Part shown: in pieces, positions 7,557 through 15,429 of the stretch
Layout: each line of letters begins with the position of its first letter
How positions within the stretch are numbered: the first letter of the stretch is position 1
Assembly: GCA_031270865.1 (NCBI GenBank)
Contig: JAISWI010000029.1
Location: 1 to 33,180, forward strand
Direction of reading: 5' to 3'
From: Oscillospiraceae bacterium
Lineage (GTDB): Bacteria > Bacillota > Clostridia > Christensenellales > Aristaeellaceae
DNA: 33,180 nt
The notes under the pieces: generated by a model
What the model saw: the letters and a program-made list of their open reading frames with translations, nothing else
Told to the model about the DNA's origin: nothing
Databases searched by the model: none
Program-made: the position numbers and the translations under genes

Positions 7557-7955
7557 TCACCGGCCTAAACGTCTCTGCGCGAGAAGCAATTCCCGCTCGA
7601 CGGGGGCGCACGCGGCCTCATACCGATCGATCTTCATATTCAGCCGATCGAGCGTCGCCTGCATCTCCGATACCTTCGCGGCGATCCTATCCCGTTCCGA
7701 AACCAATATATCCTTGCGCTGGCCTACCGTGGCGTCGCCCTCCATGAACAGGCGTACATACTCCACCAGCAATCCAACCGAAACGCCCGACCCGCGCATA
7801 CACTTGATGAACTCAATCCAGTTGCAGTCCACCTCCTCATAACAACGGATGCCGCCCTCTGTCCTCCTTACTGGCGGTATCAGCCCAATCTTCTCATAAT
7901 AGCGCAGCGTGTCGGCGGGCATGCCGAGCTTCCCGCAAGCCTCCGCGATTGTCAC
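7557..7955 (-). CDS. MerR family transcriptional regulator
   Basis: This 132-residue protein has the MerR layout. An N-terminal winged helix-turn-helix (MTIAEACGKLGMPADTLRYYEKIGLIPPVRRTEGG, with the hallmark LRYYE-GL) is followed by a basic wing and a long C-terminal coiled-coil dimerisation helix. No cluster of cysteines for metal binding is seen; Cys117 is isolated. It resembles the aldehyde- and stress-responsive regulators that control aldo/keto reductases. The start is GTG 7955, with GGAGG eight bases upstream. It is divergent from the DUF362-reductase pair, whose promoter has the 19-bp spacer typical of MerR targets. It probably twists that promoter into an active shape on sensing its ligand; the ligand is unknown. 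Confidence 0.92.
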   Translation of the reverse strand: MTIAEACGKLGMPADTLRYYEKIGLIPPVRRTEGGIRCYEEVDCNWIEFIKCMRGSGVSVGLLVEYVRLFMEGDATVGQRKDILVSERDRIAAKVSEMQATLDRLNMKIDRYEAACAPVERELLLAQRRLGR

Positions 7956-7990
7956 TGGACCAGCCTCCGTAAAATATTTTAAAATTATCC

Positions 7991-8021
7991 TTGACTTGGA
8001 GTTAACTCTATGGTTTATGCT
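7991..8021 (+). promoter_or_regulatory. MerR-type promoter with 19-bp spacer and palindromic operator
   Basis: TTGACT (7991-7996) and TATGCT (8016-8021) are separated by 19 bases instead of 17. The spacer holds a perfect 10-bp palindrome, GAGTTAACTC, at 7999-8008. This is the classical architecture of promoters activated by MerR proteins. It faces the DUF362 gene and is next to the divergent merR gene. Confidence 0.85.
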
Positions 8022-8080
8022 CCCATTGTAACATGAAGCGCGGGGAATATCAAGCGATTCGTATACAAGGGAGGTAGGAT

Positions 8081-9094
8081 ATGAGGAACATGGGGTCTAT
8101 CGGAAAATCGACGTCATTAGCCCTGACGCTCACGCTGTTGACGCTGGCTCCGACAGCGGGCGCCGCCAAAGCCGAAGCCGCCGTTGCCAATAATAAAACC
8201 GCGGAGGAATCGATCGCCATGCCTGATGGATCGTCAACCGTCTACTTCACCGCGTCCATCACCCCCGAAGGCTTACGCGCGGCCTATGACGCGCTGGGCT
8301 GGACCCCGACAGGCAAGGTCGCGGCGAAGGTGAGCACGGGCGAGCCGCCCGACAGCAATTACCTGCGCCCGGAATTGATCGGCGCCCTGGTTCGGTCGGT
8401 GGGCGGAACCATCGTCGAGTGCAACACAGCCTACGGCGGCCAACGCGCGGACACGGACTCGCATACACAGGTCGCCATAGACCACGGCTTCACGGAGATC
8501 GCGGACGTGGACATCATGGACGCCAACGGCTCTATGACGCTCCCGGTCTACGGCAGCTCAGTGCTTACGGAGAACTACGTCGGCGCTAGCTTCGCGGAGT
8601 ACGGCTCGTTCCTCGCGCTCACCCACTTCAAGGGACACCAGATGGCGGGCTATGGCGGCGCGATCAAGAATATCTCCATTGGCCTCGCCTCGTCGCGGGG
8701 CAAGGCGTGGATCCACTCCGGCGGCGTGAGCCTGACAAACATGTGGGGCGGCGAACAGAACGCGTTCCTTGACGCGATGGCCGAGGCGGGCAAGTCGGTG
8801 TCGGACGCGCTGGGCGGCGGCGCGAATATCGTTTACATAAATGTAATGAACCGCCTCTCCATCGACTGCGACTGCAACGGCCATCCAGCCGAACCCGACA
8901 TCCACGACATCGGCATCCTCGCCTCAACCGACCCCGTCGCGCTGGATCAGGCGTGCGTCGACCTCATCTACGCCGCGCAGGGTAACGAAACGTTCGTCCA
9001 GCGTCTGGAATCCATGAACGGCATCCGAACCATCGAACACGCCCAAGCCATCGGCCTGGGATCGCGCCAATACCACCTGGTTAACATCGACTAA
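8081..9094 (+). CDS. Secreted DUF362 domain protein
   Basis: This 337-residue protein starts with a Sec-type signal peptide: a basic start, hydrophobic LALTLTLLTLAPTAGA, and likely cleavage near the following Ala-rich segment. The mature part is a DUF362 domain, recognised by FLALTHFKGHQMAGYGGAIKN and the C-terminal DCDCNGHPAEPDIHDIGIL and STDPVALDQACVDLIY segments. Many DUF362 proteins also carry ferredoxin-like clusters; no such CxxCxxC cluster is seen here. The role of the family is poorly known, often guessed to be redox-linked. GGGAGGTAGGAT lies before ATG 8081. It is the first gene after the MerR-type promoter and is followed, 32 bases later, by an aldo/keto reductase, so the two are probably co-induced. 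Export plus redox context suggests an envelope stress role; that is inference. Confidence 0.85.
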   Translation: MRNMGSIGKSTSLALTLTLLTLAPTAGAAKAEAAVANNKTAEESIAMPDGSSTVYFTASITPEGLRAAYDALGWTPTGKVAAKVSTGEPPDSNYLRPELIGALVRSVGGTIVECNTAYGGQRADTDSHTQVAIDHGFTEIADVDIMDANGSMTLPVYGSSVLTENYVGASFAEYGSFLALTHFKGHQMAGYGGAIKNISIGLASSRGKAWIHSGGVSLTNMWGGEQNAFLDAMAEAGKSVSDALGGGANIVYINVMNRLSIDCDCNGHPAEPDIHDIGILASTDPVALDQACVDLIYAAQGNETFVQRLESMNGIRTIEHAQAIGLGSRQYHLVNID

Positions 9095-9126
9095 TATAAA
9101 TACCGCAAACCATCAAGGAGGAACGC

Positions 9127-10113
9127 GTGGAATACGTCAAGTTAGGCGGCAGCGGCCTGGAAGTCTCCCGCGTGTGCCTGGGATGCATGAGCTTTGGCAA
9201 GATCGGACACTTCGGCTGGGGACTGGAGGAAGCGGACAGCTCGACGATATTAAAGCGGGCGCTGGACCTGGGCGTGAGCTTCTTCGATACGGCCAACTGC
9301 TACTCGCAGGGAGCGAGCGAGGAGATCCTGGGACGGTTCATCAAGGATAACATCCCGCGCGACGACGCGGTCCTGGCTACAAAGGTGTTCATCCGCATGC
9401 GCGAAGGTCCGAATGGCGCGGGTTTGTCGCGCAAGGCGATATTCCGCGAGATCGACGCAAGCCTCAAACGCCTCAATACCGACTACGTCGACCTGTATAT
9501 CATCCACCGCTGGGACTACGGCGCGCCCATCGAGGAAACAATGGAGGCGCTGCATGACATAGTGAAGGCGGGTAAGGCGCGTTACATCGGCGCGTCCGCA
9601 ATGTACGCCTGGCAGTTCCACAAAGCGCAAAACATCGCGGAACGGCACGGCTGGACACGCTTCATATCAATGCAGAACCATTATAACCTCATATACCGCG
9701 AGGACGAGCGCGAGATGACGCCGCTGCTTGCCGACCTGAACGTCGCGTCCACGCCCTACAGCCCGCTTGCCGGTGGACGACTCACCCGCCCGATCGGAAG
9801 CGTAACGTACCGCTCCGAAAACGACGCGGTGGCCGTACATAAATATGATGGCAACATCGATATCGATAGGCCGATCCTTGAGCGCCTCAACGAAACCGCC
9901 GAGAAACACGGTGTGCCCCGGGCGCGGATCGCGCTGGCGTGGCTGCTGGCTAAGCCACCCGTCGTCTCGCCCGTCATAGGCGCGACAAAGGCCGCGCACG
10001 TCGAGGACGCCGTCGCCGCGCTCGACGTGAAGCTGTCGCCGGAAGAGATAGCGTACCTGGAGGAACCATACCGCCCGCATCCGATAACAGGCGCGTTGCC
10101 GTATAACTCCTAA
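9127..10113 (+). CDS. Aldo/keto reductase
   Basis: This 328-residue protein is a TIM-barrel NADPH-dependent reductase of aldehydes or ketones. The family's catalytic tetrad is complete: Asp54 and Tyr59 (DTANCYSQGASE), Lys86 (LATKVF) and His127 (YIIHRWDYG). SPVIGATKAAHVEDAVAAL near the C-terminus matches the cofactor-phosphate-binding region. The layout resembles the YajO-type group. The start is GTG 9127 with AAGGAGG upstream. It lies 32 bases after the DUF362 gene and is probably read from the same MerR-type promoter, so reactive aldehydes are a plausible inducer and substrate. The hairpin-rich repeat region starts just after its stop. Confidence 0.94.
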   Translation: MEYVKLGGSGLEVSRVCLGCMSFGKIGHFGWGLEEADSSTILKRALDLGVSFFDTANCYSQGASEEILGRFIKDNIPRDDAVLATKVFIRMREGPNGAGLSRKAIFREIDASLKRLNTDYVDLYIIHRWDYGAPIEETMEALHDIVKAGKARYIGASAMYAWQFHKAQNIAERHGWTRFISMQNHYNLIYREDEREMTPLLADLNVASTPYSPLAGGRLTRPIGSVTYRSENDAVAVHKYDGNIDIDRPILERLNETAEKHGVPRARIALAWLLAKPPVVSPVIGATKAAHVEDAVAALDVKLSPEEIAYLEEPYRPHPITGALPYNS

Positions 10114-10134
10114 CCAGCTGGCTAGGTAATCAAG

Positions 10135-10250
10135 GGGGCGAAGCCCCGATACCCTAAACCTCCCGGCGGGGTGTGGGGCTTTGCCCCACGTCCCCCGGTC
10201 GTTCTTTGCCTTTGCCCCGCAAGGCTTTTACTGTCTTGCGGGCTTCGCCC
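10135..10250. repeat. Cluster of four further hairpins downstream of the aldo/keto reductase
   Basis: The gene-free stretch 10114-10572 begins with a chain of stem-loops. These are GGGGC-GAA-GCCCC (10135-10147), GTGGGGC-TTT-GCCCCAC (10173-10189), CCCGCAAG/CTTGCGGG with an 11-nt loop (10216-10242), and GGGC-TTC-GCCC (10240-10250). They lead into repeat copy 2, and the two parts may form one composite element of about 250 bp. No open reading frame here is convincing. Confidence 0.75.
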
Positions 10251-10280
10251 TTTGTTTGAGATGCCGCGCGGGGTGGGCGC

Positions 10281-10380
10281 GTTGGGGCGCTGCCCCAAAC
10301 CCCGCAAGGGGGTTTCACCCCCCTTGACCCCCTGACCAGCGTGACGCTGGACCCTCGTGGCCAGGGTGGATTGTTCCTCC
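10281..10380 (+). repeat. Dispersed hairpin-rich repeat, copy 2
   Basis: The copy is nearly identical to copy 1 over about 100 bases. Differences are few: the outer pair of the first stem is T:A instead of C:G, one loop base differs, and GGA replaces GAG before TTGTTCCTCC. The central 70-odd bases are identical in all three copies. It lies between the aldo/keto reductase and the promoter of the marR gene. Confidence 0.88.
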
Positions 10381-10444
10381 ATGTGGCTTGTCTCCGGGCG
10401 CAAAATTTCATACCCCGCTACCGGAAAAAGTTTTACTTCCACTA

Positions 10445-10473
10445 TTGCATTTATCGTTTAATTAATATATAAT
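10445..10473 (+). promoter_or_regulatory. Promoter of the marR gene
   Basis: TTGCAT (10445-10450) and a perfect TATAAT (10468-10473) are exactly 17 bases apart, in an AT-rich island that contrasts with the GC-rich flanks. Transcription would begin near 10480, giving a leader of about 95 nt. Confidence 0.78.
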
Positions 10474-10491
10474 GATACACGAGGCTCGCCA

Positions 10492-10553
10492 CGGCTTGGC
10501 CGCAAGCCGAATTTGGCGCGACGCTGTGGAATAAACCGCTGCTGCGCGGTTTA
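10492..10553 (+). other. Structured 5' leader of the marR transcript
   Basis: Two hairpins fall in the leader: CGGCTT/AAGCCG (10492-10509) and TAAACCGC/GCGGTTTA with a six-base loop (10532-10553). Neither is followed by a T-tract. They may stabilise the mRNA or mask the ribosome binding site; no known riboswitch was recognised. Confidence 0.5.
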
Positions 10554-10572
10554 AAATCTGATAGGCGAAAGG

Positions 10573-11049
10573 ATGATCTCGTTGGACAGCCCTAACCAGA
10601 ACATCAACCCGGAACTGGTGGACCGCATCGCGCGGAACATATTCGCCGCGCTGCCCCTTCTGCGCAAACGCCTGTTGCACATGGACACAATCCAGGCGGA
10701 GCATGGCATCCCCCTGTCGCACGTTCAGGTGCTGAGCATGCTAAGCGAGACCGGGTCTATGTCCGTATCGGAGATCTCCCGTCGGCTGGGCATCGCTAAG
10801 CCCAACATCACCCCGCTGGTCGATCGCCTTATCGAAGTCGGCCTTGTCGACCGCCAGCGCGACACTGTTGACCGCCGCGTCGTCAACGTCGTCATAATGC
10901 CCGAAGGCGAAGAGAAGCTCAAGGCGATCCATAACACTATTGTCCAGCAGGTCCAGGAATGGGGCCATGACGTACCCGCTGGTGACTTCGCGGAGCTTTC
11001 CGACGCCCTTATAACGATCACTAGGGTGCTCAACGTCGGACAGCAGTAA
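10573..11049 (+). CDS. MarR family transcriptional regulator
   Basis: This 158-residue protein has the MarR winged helix-turn-helix: HVQVLSMLSETGSMSVSEISRRLGIAKPNITPLVDRLIEVGLVDR is recognition helix plus start of wing, followed by DTVDRRVVNVVIMPEGEEKL as the wing. Flanking helices at both ends form the dimer. MarR proteins are dimeric repressors released by small phenolic or oxidative ligands; no ligand can be assigned. ATG 10573 has GAAAGG too close for good spacing. TTG 10582, with AAAGGATG at better distance, could be the true start and would lose three residues. It has its own strong promoter and structured leader. No obvious transporter or enzyme is co-transcribed; gap follows but has its own promoter. 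Confidence 0.9.
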   Translation: MISLDSPNQNINPELVDRIARNIFAALPLLRKRLLHMDTIQAEHGIPLSHVQVLSMLSETGSMSVSEISRRLGIAKPNITPLVDRLIEVGLVDRQRDTVDRRVVNVVIMPEGEEKLKAIHNTIVQQVQEWGHDVPAGDFAELSDALITITRVLNVGQQ

Positions 11050-12282
<1,233 letters not shown>

Positions 12283-12304
12283 CTGAACCGGCCCACGCTT
12301 ATCC

Positions 12305-12340
12305 AGGAATCCTCCCGAGCCGGGGGGATTCCTTATTTCG
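12305..12340 (+). terminator. Rho-independent terminator of gap
   Basis: AGGAATCCTCCC (12305-12316) pairs with GGGGGGATTCCT (12322-12333), a 12-bp stem with one G-T pair and a five-base loop. It is followed by TATTTCG. It closes the gap transcription unit before parA. Confidence 0.85.
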
Positions 12341-12341
12341 C

Positions 12342-12370
12342 TTCCAATTGTCGGCGCGTTGTGCTATCAT
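12342..12370 (+). promoter_or_regulatory. Extended -10 promoter immediately before parA
   Basis: TGCTATCAT (hexamer TATCAT at 12365-12370) is an extended -10 element, with a poor -35 (TTCCAA, 12342-12347). It would start transcription at about the A of the parA ATG at 12378. TATAGC at 12370-12375 is an alternative -10. Confidence 0.5.
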
Positions 12371-12377
12371 ATAGCCC

Positions 12378-13157
12378 ATGAGCAAAATTGTCGCTGTCAT
12401 GAACCAGAAGGGCGGCGTGGGCAAGACCACCACGGTCGTCAACCTATCCGCGTGCGCCGCGGCGCTGGGCAAGCGCGTGCTGGCCGTGGACATGGACCCG
12501 CAGGCGAACACCACCAGCGGGTTAGGCCGATCCGCCGCCGAGGGCCGCAGCGTATACGACTGTCTGGTTGCCCGCGTGCCTGTCGCTGATATCCTGCTGG
12601 ATACCCCTGTCGGCTCGTTGAAGCTGGCCCCGGCGGATATCCGGCTTGCGGCCGCCGAGGTGGAGCTGCTGTCCATTGACAGGCGCGAGACCACGCTTAA
12701 GGAATCGCTGGCAGCGCTAGCCAGGTCGCGGGTCCCGGGCGGCGCGTTCGACTACGCGCTGATCGACTGCCCGCCGTCGCTGGGCCAGCTCACGATAAAC
12801 GCGCTCACCGCCGCCGATAGCGTGCTGGTCCCCATCCAATGCGAGTATTACGCGCTGGAGGGCGTGGGCCAGCTGATGCGCACGATCAACATGGTACGGC
12901 GCGGGCCAAACCCCTCGCTGGACATAGAGGGCGTCGTGCTGACGATGCTGGACGGACGTACCAACCTAGGGCTGCAGGTGGTTCAGGAAGTGAAGAAGCA
13001 CTTTAGGGGCAAGGTCTACGCCAGCGTGATCCCGCGCAACATCCGGCTGGGCGAGGCGCCGAGCCACGGCCTGCCCGTCCATCTATATGACCCGCGCAGC
13101 GTCGGCGCGGCCGCGTATCAGGACCTTGCGAGGGAATTCGTCGAGCGGGCGGGCTGA
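12378..13157 (+). CDS. parA: ParA/Soj chromosome-partitioning ATPase
   Basis: This 259-residue MinD/ParA-type ATPase drives segregation of the origin region together with ParB bound at parS sites. The deviant Walker A motif KGGVGKTT spans residues 11-18, followed by DMDPQANTTSGLG (Asp38-Asp40 region) and the Walker B segment ALIDCPPSLG. LNVRT-type and SHGLPVHLYDPRS segments near the C-terminus are family-typical. No Shine-Dalgarno sequence is visible before ATG 12378, and a -10 element ends only seven bases upstream, so translation may be leaderless. parB follows after 14 bases. A membrane-targeting helix like that of MinD is not obvious. The gene is between gap and parB rather than beside the rnpA/gidB cluster usual near oriC. 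Confidence 0.96.
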   Translation: MSKIVAVMNQKGGVGKTTTVVNLSACAAALGKRVLAVDMDPQANTTSGLGRSAAEGRSVYDCLVARVPVADILLDTPVGSLKLAPADIRLAAAEVELLSIDRRETTLKESLAALARSRVPGGAFDYALIDCPPSLGQLTINALTAADSVLVPIQCEYYALEGVGQLMRTINMVRRGPNPSLDIEGVVLTMLDGRTNLGLQVVQEVKKHFRGKVYASVIPRNIRLGEAPSHGLPVHLYDPRSVGAAAYQDLAREFVERAG

Positions 13158-13171
13158 AGGAGCGGATGCTG

Positions 13172-14020
13172 ATGAAACCAAAGGGTTTAGGCCGGGGACT
13201 GGACGCGCTTCTTTCGGACGACGCCTCGCCGAGCGGCAGCCAGCTTCGCGAGATCCCGCTGACCGACATCGATCCCAACCGTGACCAGCCGCGCAAGGCG
13301 TTCGACCCCGCGACACTGCGCCAGCTGGCGGACTCGATCGGCCAGTCGGGAGTGCTGCAGCCGATCATAGTCTGCCCTATGGACGGGCGATACCGCATCG
13401 TCGCGGGTGAGCGTCGATGGCGGGCGGCGCGGCTGGCGGGGCTGGCGGCGATCCCGGCGATCATCCGCGAGGCCGACGCGGTCGGGCGCATGGAGCTAGC
13501 GCTTGTGGAAAACCTGCAGCGCGAGGACCTGAATCCCGTCGAGGAGGCCACGGCCATCCGCGCGTTGATGGACGAATGCGGCCTGACGCAGGAGAGCGTC
13601 GCGCAGCGGTTAGGCCGCAGCCGTCCCAGCATCGCGAACCTGCTGCGGATACTCGCGCTGCCGCCCCAACTCCAGGAGTGGGTGGCGCAGGGCGCGTTGA
13701 CCGCCGGGCACGCGCGGACGCTCGCGGGGATAGACAGCGCGGCCAAACAACTGGAATTAGCTCAACGCGCGATTGACGAGGGCTGGTCGGTCCGCGCGTT
13801 GGAGCAGGAGGCCGCGCGGAAGGAACCCCCGCCGCCTCGTCCAGCCGCCTTGAAGCCCCCGCCGCCCGAGTTCGAGCGCCTGGCCTCAAACGCGCGAGAG
13901 GCGTTCGGGATGCGCGTGGCGATATCGGGCACGCTCAAGCGCGGGCGGATAGTCCTGCGTTACGACAACCCCGAGGAGTTGGAACGCTTCCACACCTTTT
14001 TGGAGGGATTGAGCGAATGA
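13172..14020 (+). CDS. parB: ParB/Spo0J partition protein
   Basis: This 282-residue protein is the parS-binding CTPase partner of ParA. It opens with KGLGRGLDALL, the ParA-interacting N-terminus of chromosomal ParBs. The CTP-binding core holds GERRWRA (from Gly79) and ENLQREDLNPVEEA. The helix-turn-helix is LTQESVAQRLGRSRPSIANLLRILALP. A proline-rich linker leads to a C-terminal dimerisation domain. ATG 13172 is preferred over ATG 13166, because AAGGAG lies nine bases before the former and only three before the latter. The gene overlaps the start of the DUF1015 gene by four bases (ATGA). No parS-like sequence was found in the window. Confidence 0.95.
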   Translation: MKPKGLGRGLDALLSDDASPSGSQLREIPLTDIDPNRDQPRKAFDPATLRQLADSIGQSGVLQPIIVCPMDGRYRIVAGERRWRAARLAGLAAIPAIIREADAVGRMELALVENLQREDLNPVEEATAIRALMDECGLTQESVAQRLGRSRPSIANLLRILALPPQLQEWVAQGALTAGHARTLAGIDSAAKQLELAQRAIDEGWSVRALEQEAARKEPPPPRPAALKPPPPEFERLASNAREAFGMRVAISGTLKRGRIVLRYDNPEELERFHTFLEGLSE

Positions 14021-15327
14021 ACGCGGAATCGGCGCGGGTTATTAGCGGTTTTGACGGAATCGGGCTGGCCCCGGCGGAGATACTGGTACCCGCTCCGGGC
14101 GTTGACGTAACTCGCTGGGCGGTCGTGGCATGCGACCAATTCACGTCGCAGCCGGAATACTGGCGGGAGGCGGAGGCGCTCGTCGGCGACAGCCCGTCAA
14201 CGCTGGGCATGATCCTCCCCGAGGTCTACCTGAACGCGCCCGACGCGCCCGAGCGCGCGCGCCGGATACTATCAAACATGCGCCTCGCCGCGGACAGCGG
14301 GGCGGCGCTGCCATTCTTCGGGTTCGCTCTGGTAGAGCGGAGGTTCGATGAGGACGGTCACGGCGGCTCGCGTCCAGCGCGGATTGGTTTGGTCGTGGCG
14401 GTCGACCTGGAGGCTTACGACTTCGCCGCCAGTTCAACCAGCCCGATTCGCCCAACCGAGGGCACCATCATCGAGCGTCTGCCCCCGAGAGCGGCAATAC
14501 GCCGCGAGGCCGCGCTGGAATTACCACACATCCTACTATTATTACAAGATAAGGCGCGTTCTGTTGTGGAACCCATCTATAACCGACGCGGCTCATTGCG
14601 CCCGCTCTACGACGCGCCGCTGATGCTGGGCGGCGGCTCGATCAAGGGCTGGGCCATCGACGACCCGAACGACATATCCGCGATCGGCGACGCGCTGCGC
14701 TCGCTTCCGATGGCCGATGGAGTACGCGCGGCGGTCGGCGACGGCAACCACTCGCTGGCGGCGGCGCGGTCGGTCTGGCTGGAAACACGCGACACTATAC
14801 CGCAAGAGCAACGCGCGGCGCATCCACTGCGGTACGCTCTGGCCGAGGCGTGCAACGTTTACGATGAAGGCATAACTTTTGAGCCGATCCACCGGATAAT
14901 CTACGGCGCGGGCATGGGGGAATTCATGGAAGCGTTTGCGGCGTGGACGGCGGCGCAGGGCGGGACGCTGTCCGGCGAGCCATCAAGCGGCAGACCCCTA
15001 GTCTGTTTATCAACGGAGGGCGAAAGTCTGTTTTGGATCGCGGGCATGAAACAACAGACCACGGTCGGTATTGTCCAGGCGTTCCTGGACCAGTGGTCCG
15101 TATTACAAAACAGACCGGAGGTCTGCGTCGACTACATCCACGGCGACGATACGTTACGCGTACTGGCCTCACAACAACCGAACCGCGTTGGCATAATGCT
15201 GCCCGCGCTGGACAAGTCGGAGCTGTTCCCGGCCATCGCGAGGGACGGCGCTCTCCCGCGCAAGACATTCTCGATGGGACACGCGCGGGAGAAGCGGTAT
15301 TACCTGGAATCGAGGCTGCTAAGGTGA
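14017..15327 (+). CDS. DUF1015 domain protein
   Basis: This 436-residue protein belongs to the DUF1015 family, recognised by VVACDQFTSQPEYW near the N-terminus, YNRRGSLRPLYDAP in the middle and AVGDGNHSLAAARSVW further on. The DGNHS segment is the most conserved piece of the family and may bind a ligand or metal. The function of the family is not firmly established. There is no signal peptide or membrane helix. The start ATG 14017 overlaps the parB stop as ATGA, so translation is probably coupled to parB. The partnership with parAB is unusual and has no clear explanation here. It ends at 15327, about 100 bases before the convergent mannitol-dehydrogenase-type gene. Confidence 0.85.
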   Translation: MNAESARVISGFDGIGLAPAEILVPAPGVDVTRWAVVACDQFTSQPEYWREAEALVGDSPSTLGMILPEVYLNAPDAPERARRILSNMRLAADSGAALPFFGFALVERRFDEDGHGGSRPARIGLVVAVDLEAYDFAASSTSPIRPTEGTIIERLPPRAAIRREAALELPHILLLLQDKARSVVEPIYNRRGSLRPLYDAPLMLGGGSIKGWAIDDPNDISAIGDALRSLPMADGVRAAVGDGNHSLAAARSVWLETRDTIPQEQRAAHPLRYALAEACNVYDEGITFEPIHRIIYGAGMGEFMEAFAAWTAAQGGTLSGEPSSGRPLVCLSTEGESLFWIAGMKQQTTVGIVQAFLDQWSVLQNRPEVCVDYIHGDDTLRVLASQQPNRVGIMLPALDKSELFPAIARDGALPRKTFSMGHAREKRYYLESRLLR

Positions 15328-15371
15328 CGAGATGGTCAATGTCGAGATTCGCCGCGTGACGAATTCTTGGC

Positions 15372-15412
15372 GATCCTGTCATATCGCGCCGCGTGATCCT
15401 GCCATATCGCGC
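15372..15412. repeat. Near-perfect 18-bp direct repeat between convergent genes
   Basis: GATCCTGTCATATCGCGC (15372-15389) recurs with one change (C for the second T of the CTGTC stretch) at 15395-15412, a 23-bp period. It lies in the roughly 100-base gap between the DUF1015 and mannitol-dehydrogenase-type genes. No terminator hairpin is obvious there. Confidence 0.7.
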
Positions 15413-15429
15413 TGTTTAATCCCGTCGGA

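Noticed and set aside
10122..10442. 106-residue minus-strand open frame through the repeat region
   Set aside because: It is made almost wholly of the hairpin repeats, has a GTG start without a good ribosome binding site, and is not like a folded protein. The frame is probably open by chance in GC-rich repeats.
12378..14020. parS site near parAB
   Set aside because: The 16-base parS-type palindrome centred on CACGTG was looked for by eye; the CACGTG occurrences seen in the window lack the TGTT/AACA flanks.
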